A stretch of DNA of 64,000 nt, taken from assembly GCF_017652985.1 (NCBI RefSeq), contig NZ_JAGGDJ010000002.1, positions 496,001 to 560,000 on the forward strand. The letters run 5' to 3'. Under the pieces are notes generated by a model. That model had not been told where the DNA came from, made no database searches, and saw only the letters and a program-made list of their open reading frames with translations. This DNA is from Paenibacillus artemisiicola (GTDB taxonomy: Bacteria > Bacillota > Bacilli > Paenibacillales > Paenibacillaceae). Position numbers and translations under genes: made by a program. Of the stretch, positions 52,450-62,715 are shown piece by piece. Each line of letters begins with the position of its first letter. The first letter of the stretch is position 1.

Positions 52450-53610
52450 ATGATTAAAGTAGCCGTTATCGGTACCGGCGGTATCGCAAATGCGCATTTG
52501 GAGGCGTATGTCTCCGCGTTCGGGGGAAGATGCCGGGTCGTTGCGTTATGCGACATTTACGAGGAGAAGGCAGTCCGGGATAAAGAGAGATTTCAGCTCG
52601 ACTGCAGAGTCGAACAAGACTATCGCAAGCTGCTGGACAGCGATATCGATCTGGTGTCGATCTGCACCCCGCCGTATACGCACGCTCAACTCGCGATCGA
52701 TTTTTTGCGAGCCGGAAAGCATGTATTGGTAGAGAAGCCGATGTCTTCTTCCATGGAAGAATGCGACCGCATGCTGGAAGCGGCTTCGGCGTCGAAGCGC
52801 ATCTTGTCCGTCATCGGGCAAAACCGGTTCAGGGATCCGATCATGAAGCTGAAGCGTACGCTCGACACCGGGAAGGCAGGCAAAATCGTGCACGCGCAGG
52901 TGGATTCGCACTGGTGGAGAGGGCACTGCTATTACGATCTGTGGTGGAGAGGCACCTGGGAAAAGGAAGGCGGGGGCTGTACGCTGAACCACGCCGTTCA
53001 TCATATTGACATGCTGCAGTGGATGATGGGAATGCCGGACAAAGTCCATGCGGTGATGAGCAATACGTCGCACGATAACGCGGAAGTCGAGGACATCTCC
53101 ATCGCCATTCTTGCTTACGGCAACGGAAGCCTGGCGCAAATTACAAGCTCCGTCGTGCATCACGGCGAGGAACAGCAGCTTATTTTCCAAGGGGAGAAGG
53201 CCAGAATTTCCGCCCCTTGGAAGGTAGATGCGTCCACCTCCAAGGAAAACGGATTTCCCGTTCGGAACACCGCGCTCGAGGAGGAGCTCGAGGACGCCTA
53301 CAACGGCATGGCGGACCTCCCGTATACCGGTCACGCCGGACAAATCGACGATGTGATGAAGGCGATTGAAAGCGGATCGCTGAGCGTGCTCATCGACGGT
53401 GGCGAAGGACGCAACACACTGGAATTGATCACGGCCATCTATGAGGCGGCGGCTACGGGCAAGAGCGTAAGCCTGCCTTTAACGAAGGACAGCCCGTTCT
53501 ATTCGAGGGACGGCTTGCTCGCGAACGCTCCGCGTTTTTACGAGAAGACCTCGTCGCTCGTTTCCTTCTCGAAGAACGACATTACGCTTGGCAGCGATTA
53601 TAAGAAGTAA
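52450..53610 (+). CDS. Gfo/Idh/MocA-family oxidoreductase
   Basis: This 386-residue NAD(P)-dependent enzyme has the Rossmann motif VIGTGGIANAHL, the catalytic-region EKP (HVLVEKPMSSS) and the substrate-domain motif LNHAVHHIDMLQWMMG. It probably oxidises or epimerises a sugar or uronate before entry into the UxuA/UxuB route. AGGAG lies about 10 nt before the ATG, and the gene starts 19 bp after the GntR stop. Substrate is inferred from the neighbours only. Confidence 0.88.
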   Translation: MIKVAVIGTGGIANAHLEAYVSAFGGRCRVVALCDIYEEKAVRDKERFQLDCRVEQDYRKLLDSDIDLVSICTPPYTHAQLAIDFLRAGKHVLVEKPMSSSMEECDRMLEAASASKRILSVIGQNRFRDPIMKLKRTLDTGKAGKIVHAQVDSHWWRGHCYYDLWWRGTWEKEGGGCTLNHAVHHIDMLQWMMGMPDKVHAVMSNTSHDNAEVEDISIAILAYGNGSLAQITSSVVHHGEEQQLIFQGEKARISAPWKVDASTSKENGFPVRNTALEEELEDAYNGMADLPYTGHAGQIDDVMKAIESGSLSVLIDGGEGRNTLELITAIYEAAATGKSVSLPLTKDSPFYSRDGLLANAPRFYEKTSSLVSFSKNDITLGSDYKK

Positions 53611-53638
53611 CCCATGACGCCTTTTGGAGGAATGGACG

Positions 53639-54733
53639 ATGAGAATGGTATTCAGATGGTTTGGCGAAGGCAATGATACGGTAACGCTTGGCCAAATCAG
53701 ACAAATTCCCGGCGTGGAAGGCATTGTCTGGGCGCTTCACGACATCCCTGCGGGGGAAGAATGGCCGCTCGAAAGAATGCTGGAGATCAAAAAGCAGGCG
53801 GACGAATACGGCTTTCATACGGAGGTTGTAGAGAGCGTTAACGTTCATGAGGATATCAAGCTGGGCTTGCCGACCCGGGACAACTATATCGACAACTATA
53901 AAAAAACGATCGAGAGGCTGGCAAAGGTCGGCGTGAAAGTGATTTGCTATAACTTTATGCCGGTTTTCGACTGGATCCGCACGCATTTATTCGAACCGCT
54001 GGCGGACAATTCCACTGCGCTCTTTTATGACAAGGCCAAGATCGACAGCATGAATAATCCCGAGGAGCTGGTGCGCGTCATCAACGAGAATCCGGACTTC
54101 ACGATGCCGGGCTGGGAGCCGGCTAGAATGAAGCGTCTGCCCGCGCTGTTCGAGGCGTACAAGAACGTGACGGAAGAGGACTTGTGGAACAACCTCCGCT
54201 ACTTTTTGGAGCAGATCATCCCGGTTTGCGAGAGCAACGACATCCAAATGGCGCTTCATCCGGACGATCCGCCGTGGTCGCTGTTCGGGCTGCCGAGAAT
54301 CATCACGGACCGGGACAATATCCGCAGGCTGCTAAGCTTGGTGGACAGCCCTTATAACGGCGTCACGCTGTGCAGCGGGTCGCTTGGAATCAACCCGAAC
54401 AACCATGTCGCGGACATGGTGAGGGAATTCGCGGACCGCATTCCGTTCGCCCATATCCGAAATGTCAGGCTGTACGACAACGGCAATTTCATCGAGACTT
54501 CTCACCGATCCCAGGACGGCACGCTCGACATCTGCGATATTGTCAAGGCGTATCATGAGAAGGGCTTTACGGGCTATGCCAGGCCGGACCACGGCAGACA
54601 AATTTGGAACGAGCAGTGCCGTCCCGGATACGGACTGTACGACCGGGCTCTCGGCATTATGTATTTGTGGGGCATATGGGACTCGCTCGAAAGAACGAAA
54701 CGGGGGGCGGCGGCATGCATGCAATCAACGTGA
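53639..54733 (+). CDS. uxuA: Mannonate dehydratase
   Basis: This 364-residue enzyme converts D-mannonate to 2-dehydro-3-deoxy-D-gluconate. Family landmarks are [35 protein letters not shown] text ([15 protein letters not shown]), the metal-binding [27 protein letters not shown] and the C-terminal [13 protein letters not shown] lies 8 nt before the ATG at 53639. The stop overlaps the next start by 19 bp. Confidence 0.96.
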   Translation: MRMVFRWFGEGNDTVTLGQIRQIPGVEGIVWALHDIPAGEEWPLERMLEIKKQADEYGFHTEVVESVNVHEDIKLGLPTRDNYIDNYKKTIERLAKVGVKVICYNFMPVFDWIRTHLFEPLADNSTALFYDKAKIDSMNNPEELVRVINENPDFTMPGWEPARMKRLPALFEAYKNVTEEDLWNNLRYFLEQIIPVCESNDIQMALHPDDPPWSLFGLPRIITDRDNIRRLLSLVDSPYNGVTLCSGSLGINPNNHVADMVREFADRIPFAHIRNVRLYDNGNFIETSHRSQDGTLDICDIVKAYHEKGFTGYARPDHGRQIWNEQCRPGYGLYDRALGIMYLWGIWDSLERTKRGAAACMQST

Positions 54734-55563
54734 ATTTGAAAGGCAAGGTAGCGGTTATTACGGGAGGAAGCGGCGTGCTATGCTCCGCCATGGCGCGGGA
54801 GCTTGGCCGGCATGGCGTGAAGGTGGCCGTATTAAACCGCACGGCGGAAACGGGAGAGAAGGTTGCGGCGGACATCAGAGAAGCCGGCGGGGAAGCGATC
54901 GCCGTTGCCTGCAACGTGCTGGATGCGGAAAGCGTGAAGGCGGCGGAACAAACGGTGACGCGCCGGCTGGGCGCCTGCGACATGCTCATCAACGGGGCGG
55001 GAGGCAACCATCCCATGGGAAGCACGACGAATGAAACGCTGAGGCCGGAGGATCTGGAAAATAAAGCAATCACGACATTCTTCGATCTGACCGAGGAAGG
55101 CTTCAGCCACGTGCTTAACTTGAATCTCCTCGGAACGCTCATTCCTGCGCAGGTATTCGCCAAAACGATGATCAATCGCCAAGGCGCGGTCATGATCAAT
55201 ATTTCTTCGATGAGCGCGCCAAGCCCGATGACGAAGGTGCCGGCGTATAGCGCGGCGAAGGCGGCGATTGATAATTTTACGCAGTGGCTGGCCGTTCATA
55301 TGGCGGATGCGGGCATCAGGGTCAATGCGATCGCCCCGGGCTTTTTCTTGACGGAGCAAAACAGAAGGCTGCTTCAGAACGAAGACGGCTCCTTAACCGA
55401 CCGGTCTCATAAAATCATCGCCCATACGCCAATGAAAAGATTCGGCAAGCCGGAAGATCTGCTGGGCACGTTATTGTGGCTGGCGGACGATAAGCTGTCC
55501 GGTTTTGTAACCGGTATCACGGTGCCGGTAGACGGGGGGTTCATGGCTTACTCGGGCGTATGA
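54715..55563 (+). CDS. uxuB: D-mannonate oxidoreductase-like SDR (UxuB/YjmF type)
   Basis: This 282-residue short-chain dehydrogenase has the cofactor loop [13 protein letters not shown], the motif INGAGGNHP, and active-site Ser (ISSMSA) with Y-S-A-A-K. The segment [15 protein letters not shown] and its position directly behind uxuA match the Bacillus YjmF type, which reduces fructuronate to mannonate. The start lies inside uxuA, which implies translational coupling. Confidence 0.9.
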   Translation: MHAINVNLKGKVAVITGGSGVLCSAMARELGRHGVKVAVLNRTAETGEKVAADIREAGGEAIAVACNVLDAESVKAAEQTVTRRLGACDMLINGAGGNHPMGSTTNETLRPEDLENKAITTFFDLTEEGFSHVLNLNLLGTLIPAQVFAKTMINRQGAVMINISSMSAPSPMTKVPAYSAAKAAIDNFTQWLAVHMADAGIRVNAIAPGFFLTEQNRRLLQNEDGSLTDRSHKIIAHTPMKRFGKPEDLLGTLLWLADDKLSGFVTGITVPVDGGFMAYSGV

Positions 55564-55662
55564 CAGGGAAACGGTCTCGGATTGGGGGAACGGGGTTGGG
55601 ATACGTCTTCCAAGCCTACGCTCAAAGCAAGTCGAGAAACCAGCAAACGGAGGTGGTCGTTG

Positions 55663-56631
55663 ATGAAAGCCATGAATAGCAGCGCTGCTCTGGATAGGAA
55701 GGGCAGCGTTGGAGAGCCGCGGCAACAGAAGAAAGGATTGTTTTATTATCTTAAAAAAGATGTTGTGCTGTACCTAATGCTGCTGGTCCCTGTTGCCTAT
55801 ATCGTGACCTTTAAATATGCGCCCATGTATGGCATCCAGATTGCATTTAAGGATTACAACCTTTTTCAAGGCGTCAGCAGGAGTCCGTGGAATCATTTTG
55901 AAACCTTCAAGCAAATTTTTTCATCGCCGCAATTCTTTCAGGTTGTTCGCAATACGTTGATGCTGAACGGGTTGGATTTGATTATGGGATTTCCGGCGCC
56001 GATACTATTGGCTCTTTTGCTGAATGAACTGGTATGGAAGACGTTCAAAAAGGTAAGCCAGACCATCCTGTATCTGCCGCATTTCCTTTCCTGGGTCATT
56101 ATCGGCGGAATCGTCGCGCAGCTGCTTTCTCCCACGGGGATGTTAAACGCCTTGATTAGCCATATGGGCGGCGAGCCGTTCCCGTTCCTCACGAACAAAT
56201 ACGCGTGGGTGGCAACGTATGCGTTGGTCGGCGTATGGCAGAACGCAGGCTGGGGGACGATTTTGTATCTTGCCGCCATGACGGGAATCGACAAGCAGCT
56301 GTATGAAGCCGCCGACGCGGATGGCGCGGGAAGATTCAGGCGGATATGGCATATTACGCTGCCGGGGATCAGACCAACCATCGTGATTCTACTGATCCTG
56401 CAGCTCGGCAATATTATGGCGGTGAACTTCGATCGTCCATTCAACATTCAAAACAACCTCGTGATGGATTACGGCGACGTTATCAGCACCTATGTTTATC
56501 GGGTAGGCATTCAATCCGCGAACTTTTCGGTCGGTGCGGTCGTCGGCCTGTTCCAGTCCGTGATTTGCTTAATCTTCCTGGTGACCTCTAATTTTCTTAC
56601 CCGTAAATTAGGCGAAAACGGAATCTGGTGA
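55663..56631 (+). CDS. LplB-type sugar ABC permease
   Basis: This 322-residue protein has six helices and the LplB opening LMLLVPVAYIVTFKYAPMYGIQIAFKDYN. The EAA loop is QLYEAADADGAGRFRRIWHITLPG. GGAGGTGG lies 9 nt before the ATG at 55663. It begins 99 bp after uxuB on the same strand, with no terminator between, so it is probably co-transcribed with the uronate genes. Its likely cargo is therefore an aldouronate or other uronic-acid oligosaccharide. Confidence 0.92.
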   Translation: MKAMNSSAALDRKGSVGEPRQQKKGLFYYLKKDVVLYLMLLVPVAYIVTFKYAPMYGIQIAFKDYNLFQGVSRSPWNHFETFKQIFSSPQFFQVVRNTLMLNGLDLIMGFPAPILLALLLNELVWKTFKKVSQTILYLPHFLSWVIIGGIVAQLLSPTGMLNALISHMGGEPFPFLTNKYAWVATYALVGVWQNAGWGTILYLAAMTGIDKQLYEAADADGAGRFRRIWHITLPGIRPTIVILLILQLGNIMAVNFDRPFNIQNNLVMDYGDVISTYVYRVGIQSANFSVGAVVGLFQSVICLIFLVTSNFLTRKLGENGIW

Positions 56632-56643
56632 GGAGGTACCGAC

Positions 56644-57504
56644 ATGTCGCATCTTTCAAAAAATAGAATCGTGGATTATACGGCAGCCTTTGTTATTTTA
56701 TTGACGGTCATTGTATGCCTGGTTCCTTTTCTCTATATTCTATCGCAATCCCTTAGCTCTAATAGGGCCATTATTTCGCAGGCGGTCACCGTCTATCCGA
56801 TCGACTTTAACATCGAAGCCTATAAAGTCGTATTCGGGGATGCCGGTATGTTGTACGCCTTGTTCTATACGGTGATCTTGACGGTTGTATTCGTGCTCCT
56901 TGCGTTGACCGTTACCATACTGGCGGCGTACCCGCTGACCAAAAAAAGACTCAAGGGCAGGAATGCGTTATTGTTAATCATGCTGTTTACCATGTATTTT
57001 AGCGGCGGGTTGATTCCGGATTATCTGAACGTCAAGAGCCTGAGCCTATTGGACACGCCATGGGCGCTGATTCTTCCGGGTATGATGAGCGTCTACTATA
57101 TGATCATCTTAAAATCGTTCTTTCAGAACTTGCCCGATAGCCTGGAGGAAGCCGCGCACTTGGACGGATGCGGCGAGCTGCAGATTCTGCTTAAGATCGT
57201 GCTGCCTCTTTCCAAGCCGGCTCTTGCCACCGTCAGTTTATTATATGCCGTATTCCGGTGGAACTATTTTCAGGATGCGCTATTCTACATTACCGACCAG
57301 CAATTCTATACGATACAGCTCAAGCTGTATAACGTGATCAATATATCGCAGCAAATGTCCGGCGAGAACGTCAACGTGAATCTGCCTTCGGAGGCATTGA
57401 AAGCAGCCAGCATCATGTTCGGTACGGTTCCGATTCTGCTCGTGTACCCGTGGCTCCAGAAATACTTTGTATCCGGGATTATGATTGGCGCCGTTAAAGG
57501 TTGA
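56644..57504 (+). CDS. YtcP-type sugar ABC permease
   Basis: This 286-residue partner permease has six helices. The EAA loop is SLEEAAHLDGCGELQILLKIVLP, and the typical YtcP ending is VSGIMIGAVKG. GAGGAGG precedes the ATG, 12 bp after the LplB-type stop. No ATPase is encoded in the cluster. Confidence 0.93.
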   Translation: MSHLSKNRIVDYTAAFVILLTVIVCLVPFLYILSQSLSSNRAIISQAVTVYPIDFNIEAYKVVFGDAGMLYALFYTVILTVVFVLLALTVTILAAYPLTKKRLKGRNALLLIMLFTMYFSGGLIPDYLNVKSLSLLDTPWALILPGMMSVYYMIILKSFFQNLPDSLEEAAHLDGCGELQILLKIVLPLSKPALATVSLLYAVFRWNYFQDALFYITDQQFYTIQLKLYNVINISQQMSGENVNVNLPSEALKAASIMFGTVPILLVYPWLQKYFVSGIMIGAVKG

Positions 57505-57596
57505 TATAGGTACGCGAAACGGATGATGTCGATCTATTTCGCGAATTTATATAAATCAATTTGCTGACTGGCAAAATTAAAAAGGAGTGATTTCAT

Positions 57597-59198
57597 TTGA
57601 AAGCAAAAGCACAAAGATCGATCTGCATTGCTTTGGTAGCGCTGTCATTTTCATCGGCGTTGGCCGCTTGTCAGAGCAATTCGCCAAGCGACGCGCAAAA
57701 TGGCGCAGCAGGCACCGCAGACGAACATCGAACCCTAACGGTCGAAGTGTTCGACAGAGGCAAACCCGGACAGCCGGATTTGAATCATAACTTCTGGACC
57801 ACGTATATCAACGATAACTTCGGCAAACAGTTCAATGCCACGGTCAAATTCGTGTCCGTTCCCAGAGCCCAGGAAGTCGACAAGTTGAATGTCTTGATGG
57901 CAGCCGGACAGGCCCCTGACATTTCCTACACGTACAACCAGGGCGTTGTTTATAATTATGTGCAGCAGGGCGGCTTGGCAGAGCTGGATTCGGTCCTTCA
58001 GGAGCATGGATCCACGCTTACGAAGTATCTTGGCGATGATGTCTTAAAGTACGGCAAATTCAACGGCAAGCAGTATGCCGTACCGGGCAAGCGGACGGTT
58101 CTCGCGGGTTCGAATACGTTTATCCGCAAAGACTGGCTCGATAAATTGGGTCTTCCCGTTCCTACTACGCCGGAAGAATTCTATGATACCATGGTTGCGT
58201 TCAAAGAGAAGAACCCCGGAAAGGTTACCGGCGTCATTCCTTATGCGTATTCCCTGCAACCCGCAAATCCCGGGCTGAGCTATATACCGGAAGCCTTCAA
58301 ACCATCCAATCTTACCGAGGAACAGGTTGCCACGCTTCAGCCGAAAGCGATATGGGAGGCGAACTGGAGCATGCCAGGGTTTGATAAAGCCGTTCAATAC
58401 ATGAACAAGATGTATCATGCAGGCTTGATCAGCCCGAATTTCGCAACCGACAAGGATGGAAAACTGTCGGATGCGGATATTTCCAACGGGAAAGTCGGAG
58501 CATTCCAAACGAACTGGGATGGTCCGTACAGGACGGCTCCCGGTACCTACGCCAACCTGGTAAAGAACGTTCCCGGTGCCGAGCTTATTCCGATCGATCC
58601 TTGGCAGAACGACGCGGGCAAGCATCCGAAGAACGGGTACAGCCCGAATGGCATGTACGTCATTATCCCTAAATCCAGCAAGAATGTTGACCTTGCCATA
58701 CAGTACCTGAACTGGATGGCTGACCCTAAGGTAACCCTCTTCCTTCAGAACGGCGAGGAAGGCGTCGACTACAACATGGTGAACGGCGTTCCCAAACAGA
58801 CAGGGACGACGAATTCCGGCGATAAGATGATGACGGTAGCCAACAACCTCGACTATGATATTCTTTCGAACGGGATCGAACTTGGGGATCCGAAAAAGAA
58901 TGAAGCCGCCATTTCCACGGGTTATCCCGGTTATGAGAAGGATGTCGAGAATGCGTTGAAGGTAGGCATGGTCGACTATTATACGAATTACTTCTATTCC
59001 ATACCGAATGCGGCCGATGCCAAAAACAACGCGGCGCTTAAGAATCTCTCGGCTCAAATGCTTGCCAAACTGATCGTTGCGAAACCGGCCGAAGTAGACA
59101 GCCTGTACCAAACATTGGTTCAGCAGTACATGGATCAAGGCGGCAAGGCGGTCGAAGACGAGTATATCAAGAACTACAAGGATCAGAATAGCAAATAA
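57597..59198 (+). CDS. LipO/LplA-type solute-binding lipoprotein
   Basis: This 533-residue receptor starts at TTG with AAAGGAG 9 nt upstream. The lipobox LAAC places the lipid on Cys25. The mature part has RGKPGQPDLNHNFWTTYINDNFG and GQAPDISYTYNQGVV, typical of LipO/LplA receptors paired with LplB/YtcP. Clustering with uxuA/uxuB suggests a uronic-acid-bearing ligand; this is inference. Confidence 0.92.
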   Translation: MKAKAQRSICIALVALSFSSALAACQSNSPSDAQNGAAGTADEHRTLTVEVFDRGKPGQPDLNHNFWTTYINDNFGKQFNATVKFVSVPRAQEVDKLNVLMAAGQAPDISYTYNQGVVYNYVQQGGLAELDSVLQEHGSTLTKYLGDDVLKYGKFNGKQYAVPGKRTVLAGSNTFIRKDWLDKLGLPVPTTPEEFYDTMVAFKEKNPGKVTGVIPYAYSLQPANPGLSYIPEAFKPSNLTEEQVATLQPKAIWEANWSMPGFDKAVQYMNKMYHAGLISPNFATDKDGKLSDADISNGKVGAFQTNWDGPYRTAPGTYANLVKNVPGAELIPIDPWQNDAGKHPKNGYSPNGMYVIIPKSSKNVDLAIQYLNWMADPKVTLFLQNGEEGVDYNMVNGVPKQTGTTNSGDKMMTVANNLDYDILSNGIELGDPKKNEAAISTGYPGYEKDVENALKVGMVDYYTNYFYSIPNAADAKNNAALKNLSAQMLAKLIVAKPAEVDSLYQTLVQQYMDQGGKAVEDEYIKNYKDQNSK

Positions 59199-59214
59199 CC
59201 CCGCGTAGAGTCCA

Positions 59215-59242
59215 AATAGTCGCCTTGAGCGGCTATTTTTTT
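59215..59242 (+). terminator. Rho-independent terminator
   Basis: A 9-bp stem with one G-T pair (59215-59223 with 59229-59237) is followed by a seven-T tract. It ends the uronate/importer operon. Confidence 0.82.
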
Positions 59243-59422
59243 GCACAGCGACCCCGCGCGTTCCTTTGCATGCGAAAGGGGTCGTCTACAGCGTCTGTTA
59301 GAGTCCGGCCGCGGCTGTTGACCGCCGGTAATTGCTGGACGGAAAAACGCTCCTCTGCTAAGATGAAATTATATTATAGCATGCTGTTTGATATTATAGA
59401 ACATTAGAAAAGGCTGATCATC

Positions 59423-60181
59423 ATGCCCATCATCCAGGCGTTGGACCGCTCGTTAAAAATCATCGACCTGTTCGACGAGCAGAACCGGGAACTGAAAATA
59501 ACCGATATCAGCCGGCAGATGAATTTGCACAAAAGCACCGTTCATTCGCTGCTCAAGACGCTGCAGCTGCACGGCTACATCGACCAGGACGAGGAAACGG
59601 GCAAATACCGGCTGGGAATGCGGCTCGTGGAGAAGGGACAGCTGCTGCTGCAAGGCTTGGACATTCGCCAAGCGGCAAGGCCGCATCTGCTCAAGCTGTC
59701 CGAGCGGACGGGGCAAACCGCTCATCTGGTCGTGCTCGACAGGGCGGAAGGCGTGTACATCGATAAGGTCGAAGGGGCCAAGGCGGTTATCCGCTATTCC
59801 CGGATCGGGCGGCGCGTGCCGCTGCACAGCAGCGCGGTCGGCAAAGTGCTCGCGGCGTATCAGCCGCCGAATATGCTCGCGCGGATGCTAAGCGGATACA
59901 GCTACAGTCGGCACACGCCGCATACCATCGACGGCGAACCGGCGTTTCTCGCGGAACTCGAACGGGTGCGCGAGAGCGGAATCGCCTATGACCGCGAGGA
60001 GAACGAAGCGGGCGTACGCTGCGCCGCCGCTCCGGTATTCGACCATAACGGCCATGTCGCCGCCGCGATCAGCATGTCCACGCTCCTTTCCCATGTCGAC
60101 GAAGCGATGCTGGCGCGTTTTGTCTCGCTGCTGCTGGAGGCAACCAAACAGATTTCGTTGCATTTAGGTTACCGCGATTAG
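59423..60181 (+). CDS. IclR-family transcriptional regulator
   Basis: This 252-residue regulator has an N-terminal winged helix (ALDRSLKIIDLFDEQNRELKITDISRQMNLHKSTVHSLLKTLQLHGYI) and a C-terminal GAF-like effector domain with LHSSAVGKVLAAY and GVRCAAAPVFDHNGHVAAAIS. KdgR-type members sense 2-keto-3-deoxy sugar acids. The ribosome site is weak. An AT-rich stretch with TGTT-N11-AACA (59385-59403) just upstream may hold its operator. It heads the sugar-acid module that follows. Confidence 0.9.
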   Translation: MPIIQALDRSLKIIDLFDEQNRELKITDISRQMNLHKSTVHSLLKTLQLHGYIDQDEETGKYRLGMRLVEKGQLLLQGLDIRQAARPHLLKLSERTGQTAHLVVLDRAEGVYIDKVEGAKAVIRYSRIGRRVPLHSSAVGKVLAAYQPPNMLARMLSGYSYSRHTPHTIDGEPAFLAELERVRESGIAYDREENEAGVRCAAAPVFDHNGHVAAAISMSTLLSHVDEAMLARFVSLLLEATKQISLHLGYRD

Positions 60182-60278
60182 CGCTTGACCCTATGCAAGC
60201 CGCGGTTGTTCGATGCGACCGCATCTTCCATATTTTTCGCGAACGTGGTTTTATACTTTAAAATGAATGGGTGATCTT

Positions 60279-61154
60279 ATGCGAATCATTCGATTTGTGG
60301 AAGGCGATGCTCGCGTACTGGCCGCATTGACGGACGAGAATCAGGTGTACCCGCTGCCGGACTCCGATTTTATGACGCTTGTCCGAAGAGCGGACCGCGA
60401 AGGTTGCTCGGTATTGGAAGCGGTTAACCGCCAGATTGCCGGAGCCGTTCCTTCGGATAAGGACTTCGGGTCCCTCGCTCTCGCGGCGCCGATCGATGCT
60501 CCCGAAGTGTGGGCGGCGGGCGTTACCTATCTGCGGAGCAAGGAAGCGCGCAATTACGAAGCGACGGGCGGCCGGCTGGATGCCTCGACGTTCTATGACA
60601 AGGTGTACGACGCGGAACGGCCGGAGCTGTTCATGAAATCGACGGCTGCCCGTACGGTAGGACCGGGCGGCGACGTTTGTCTGCGCAGCGACTCGTCCTG
60701 GCAGGTGCCGGAGCCCGAGCTTGCGCTCGTGCTCGACGGCGGCGGCGGCATTATCGGCTACACCATCGGCAACGACATGAGCTGCCGCGATATCGAGGGC
60801 GAGAATCCGCTCTACCTGCCGCAGGCGAAAATTTGGCGTCAATCCTGCTCCATCGGTCCGGCGATCAGATTGGCCGACACGATGTCCGATCCGTACAAGC
60901 TGACGATTACGTGCCGAATTTTCCGGGACGGCGAGAAGGTCGTCGAGGAATCGGCGAGCACGGGCCAATTGAAGCGGAAGCTGGATGAGCTGGTCGCTTA
61001 TTTGGCCAAGGACAACATCCTGTTCGACGGCACCGTGCTGCTGACGGGCACTTGCATCGTGCCTCCGAATCAATTCACGCTGGCGCCCGGAGACCGGATC
61101 GAAATCGACATTACGGGAATCGGCACGCTGACGAATACGGCCGTCTCCGCTTAG
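60279..61154 (+). CDS. FAH-family enzyme, probable 2-dehydro-3-deoxy-sugar-acid dehydratase
   Basis: This 291-residue protein belongs to the fumarylacetoacetate hydrolase fold. The metal-binding region is VPEPELALVLDGGGGIIGYTIGNDMSCRDIEGENPLYLPQAKIW. The FYDKVYDAERPELFMKSTAARTVG stretch resembles 2-dehydro-3-deoxy-pentonate dehydratases more than hydrolases. Next to an aldehyde dehydrogenase this suggests production of alpha-ketoglutarate semialdehyde (Weimberg-type route). The start at 60279 follows GGTGATC. The substrate is inferred from neighbours. Confidence 0.78.
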   Translation: MRIIRFVEGDARVLAALTDENQVYPLPDSDFMTLVRRADREGCSVLEAVNRQIAGAVPSDKDFGSLALAAPIDAPEVWAAGVTYLRSKEARNYEATGGRLDASTFYDKVYDAERPELFMKSTAARTVGPGGDVCLRSDSSWQVPEPELALVLDGGGGIIGYTIGNDMSCRDIEGENPLYLPQAKIWRQSCSIGPAIRLADTMSDPYKLTITCRIFRDGEKVVEESASTGQLKRKLDELVAYLAKDNILFDGTVLLTGTCIVPPNQFTLAPGDRIEIDITGIGTLTNTAVSA

Positions 61155-61163
61155 CGCTAAGCG
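61148..61163. promoter_or_regulatory. 16-bp perfect palindrome at the FAH-gene stop codon
   Basis: CGCTTAGCGCTAAGCG is a perfect palindrome overlapping the TAG stop and followed by a T-rich stretch. It could be a weak terminator hairpin or a regulator site between the FAH-family and aldehyde dehydrogenase genes. Confidence 0.4.
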
Positions 61164-61222
61164 CGTTTGTTTAATAGGAAGTCGTTCATTTCTATATTTC
61201 TTTGCGAGAGGATGGATCGTCC

Positions 61223-62689
61223 ATGCATGCTGTTCAAGAGCCTCAAATGATCGGCAATTATATCGGCGGCCAGTGGAAGGCGCCGGCAGGCGGCGGGAGT
61301 ACGCCGAGCATCAATCCCGCCAGGAAGAGCGAAATCGTCGGCTACGTGCCCGATTCGCAGATCGGCGATCTGAATGAGGCCGTCGAAGCGGCGGAAGCGG
61401 CCAGACGGTCTTGGCGCAAGCTGGCCGGCTCGCAGCGCGGCGCGCTGCTGTTCAAGGCGGCGGACGCGATGGAGCGCAGACTCGACGAGATCGGGCGGAC
61501 GATGTCGCGGGAGATGGGCAAGACGTTCGCCGAGGCGAAAGGCGAGACGGCGCGCGGCGTGGCGATTCTGCGCTATTATGCGGGGGAAGGCATAAGGAAA
61601 ATCGGCGACGTCATTCCGTCGACCGACGCCGATGCGTTCATGTTTACGACCCGTTCGCCGCTTGGCGTCGTGGGCGTGATTTCGCCGTGGAATTTTCCGG
61701 TGGCGATTCCGGTCTGGAAGATGGCCCCGGCTTTGATTTACGGTAACGCGGTCGTGTGGAAGCCGGCGACGGAGACGGCGGTAACCGCCGCGAAAATCGC
61801 GGAATGCTTCCATGAAGCGGGACTGCCGGCCGGGGTCCTGAACATGGTCATCGGCGGCGGCCGCGTCATCGGGCAGGGGATCGCTTCGCATCCCGGCATT
61901 CACGGCGTGACGTTCACCGGTTCCAACGAGGTCGGCAAGCAAATCGGCCAAACCGCATTGAGCCGCGGGGCGAAATATCAGCTGGAGATGGGCGGGAAGA
62001 ATCCGATCGTCATCGCCGCGGACGCCGATCTCGATCTGGCCGTCGAAGCGACGATTAGCGGCGGGCTGCGCTCCACCGGCCAGAAATGCACGGCTACGAG
62101 CCGCGTTATCGTCGTTCGCGACGTGTACGAGGCTTTCAAGGAAAAGCTGGTAAGCCAGGTCAAAGCGCTTAAAGTCGGCGACGGCTTGGAAGCATCGACG
62201 TGGCTCGGGCCTTGCGCCAACGAGAAGCAGATGGAAACCGTCCTGTCCTACATCAATCGGGGCAAAGAGGAAGGCGCGGTCCTGCTGTGCGGCGGCGAAC
62301 GGCCTGAAGGCGCGGAGTTGGCGGACGGGTTCTACGTCACGCCGGCCGTATTCGACCGGGTGACGAGCGGGATGGCGATCGCGCAGGAGGAAATCTTCGG
62401 ACCTGTGCTGACGCTGATCGAGGCCGACGATTTCGAATCGGCGATCGGGTTGGCGAATGATACGGAATTCGGGCTGAGCGCCTCGGTCTATACGCGGGAT
62501 ATCGGCAACGTGCTGTCCTTCGTTCATGAGATGGATGCCGGTCTTGTCCGGATCAATGCCGAGACGGCCGGGGTGGAACTGCAGGCTCCGTTTGGCGGCA
62601 TGAAGCAGTCGAGCTCGCATTCGAGAGAGCAGGGACAGGCGGCGATCGAGTTCTATACGTCCGTCAAAACGGTGTTTATTAAACCGTAA
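61223..62689 (+). CDS. Aldehyde dehydrogenase, probable 2,5-dioxovalerate dehydrogenase
   Basis: This 488-residue NAD(P)-dependent enzyme has catalytic C289 in GQKCTATSR and general base E255 in [38 protein letters not shown] and [11 protein letters not shown] are also present. It resembles alpha-ketoglutaric semialdehyde dehydrogenases (YcbD/GucD type), which fits the dehydratase upstream and would deliver 2-oxoglutarate. The ATG at 61223 has AGAGGA about 11 nt upstream. Confidence 0.9.
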   Translation: MHAVQEPQMIGNYIGGQWKAPAGGGSTPSINPARKSEIVGYVPDSQIGDLNEAVEAAEAARRSWRKLAGSQRGALLFKAADAMERRLDEIGRTMSREMGKTFAEAKGETARGVAILRYYAGEGIRKIGDVIPSTDADAFMFTTRSPLGVVGVISPWNFPVAIPVWKMAPALIYGNAVVWKPATETAVTAAKIAECFHEAGLPAGVLNMVIGGGRVIGQGIASHPGIHGVTFTGSNEVGKQIGQTALSRGAKYQLEMGGKNPIVIAADADLDLAVEATISGGLRSTGQKCTATSRVIVVRDVYEAFKEKLVSQVKALKVGDGLEASTWLGPCANEKQMETVLSYINRGKEEGAVLLCGGERPEGAELADGFYVTPAVFDRVTSGMAIAQEEIFGPVLTLIEADDFESAIGLANDTEFGLSASVYTRDIGNVLSFVHEMDAGLVRINAETAGVELQAPFGGMKQSSSHSREQGQAAIEFYTSVKTVFIKP

Positions 62690-62715
62690 CCGCTTCGGAT
62701 AAGGTGGAATGAAAG

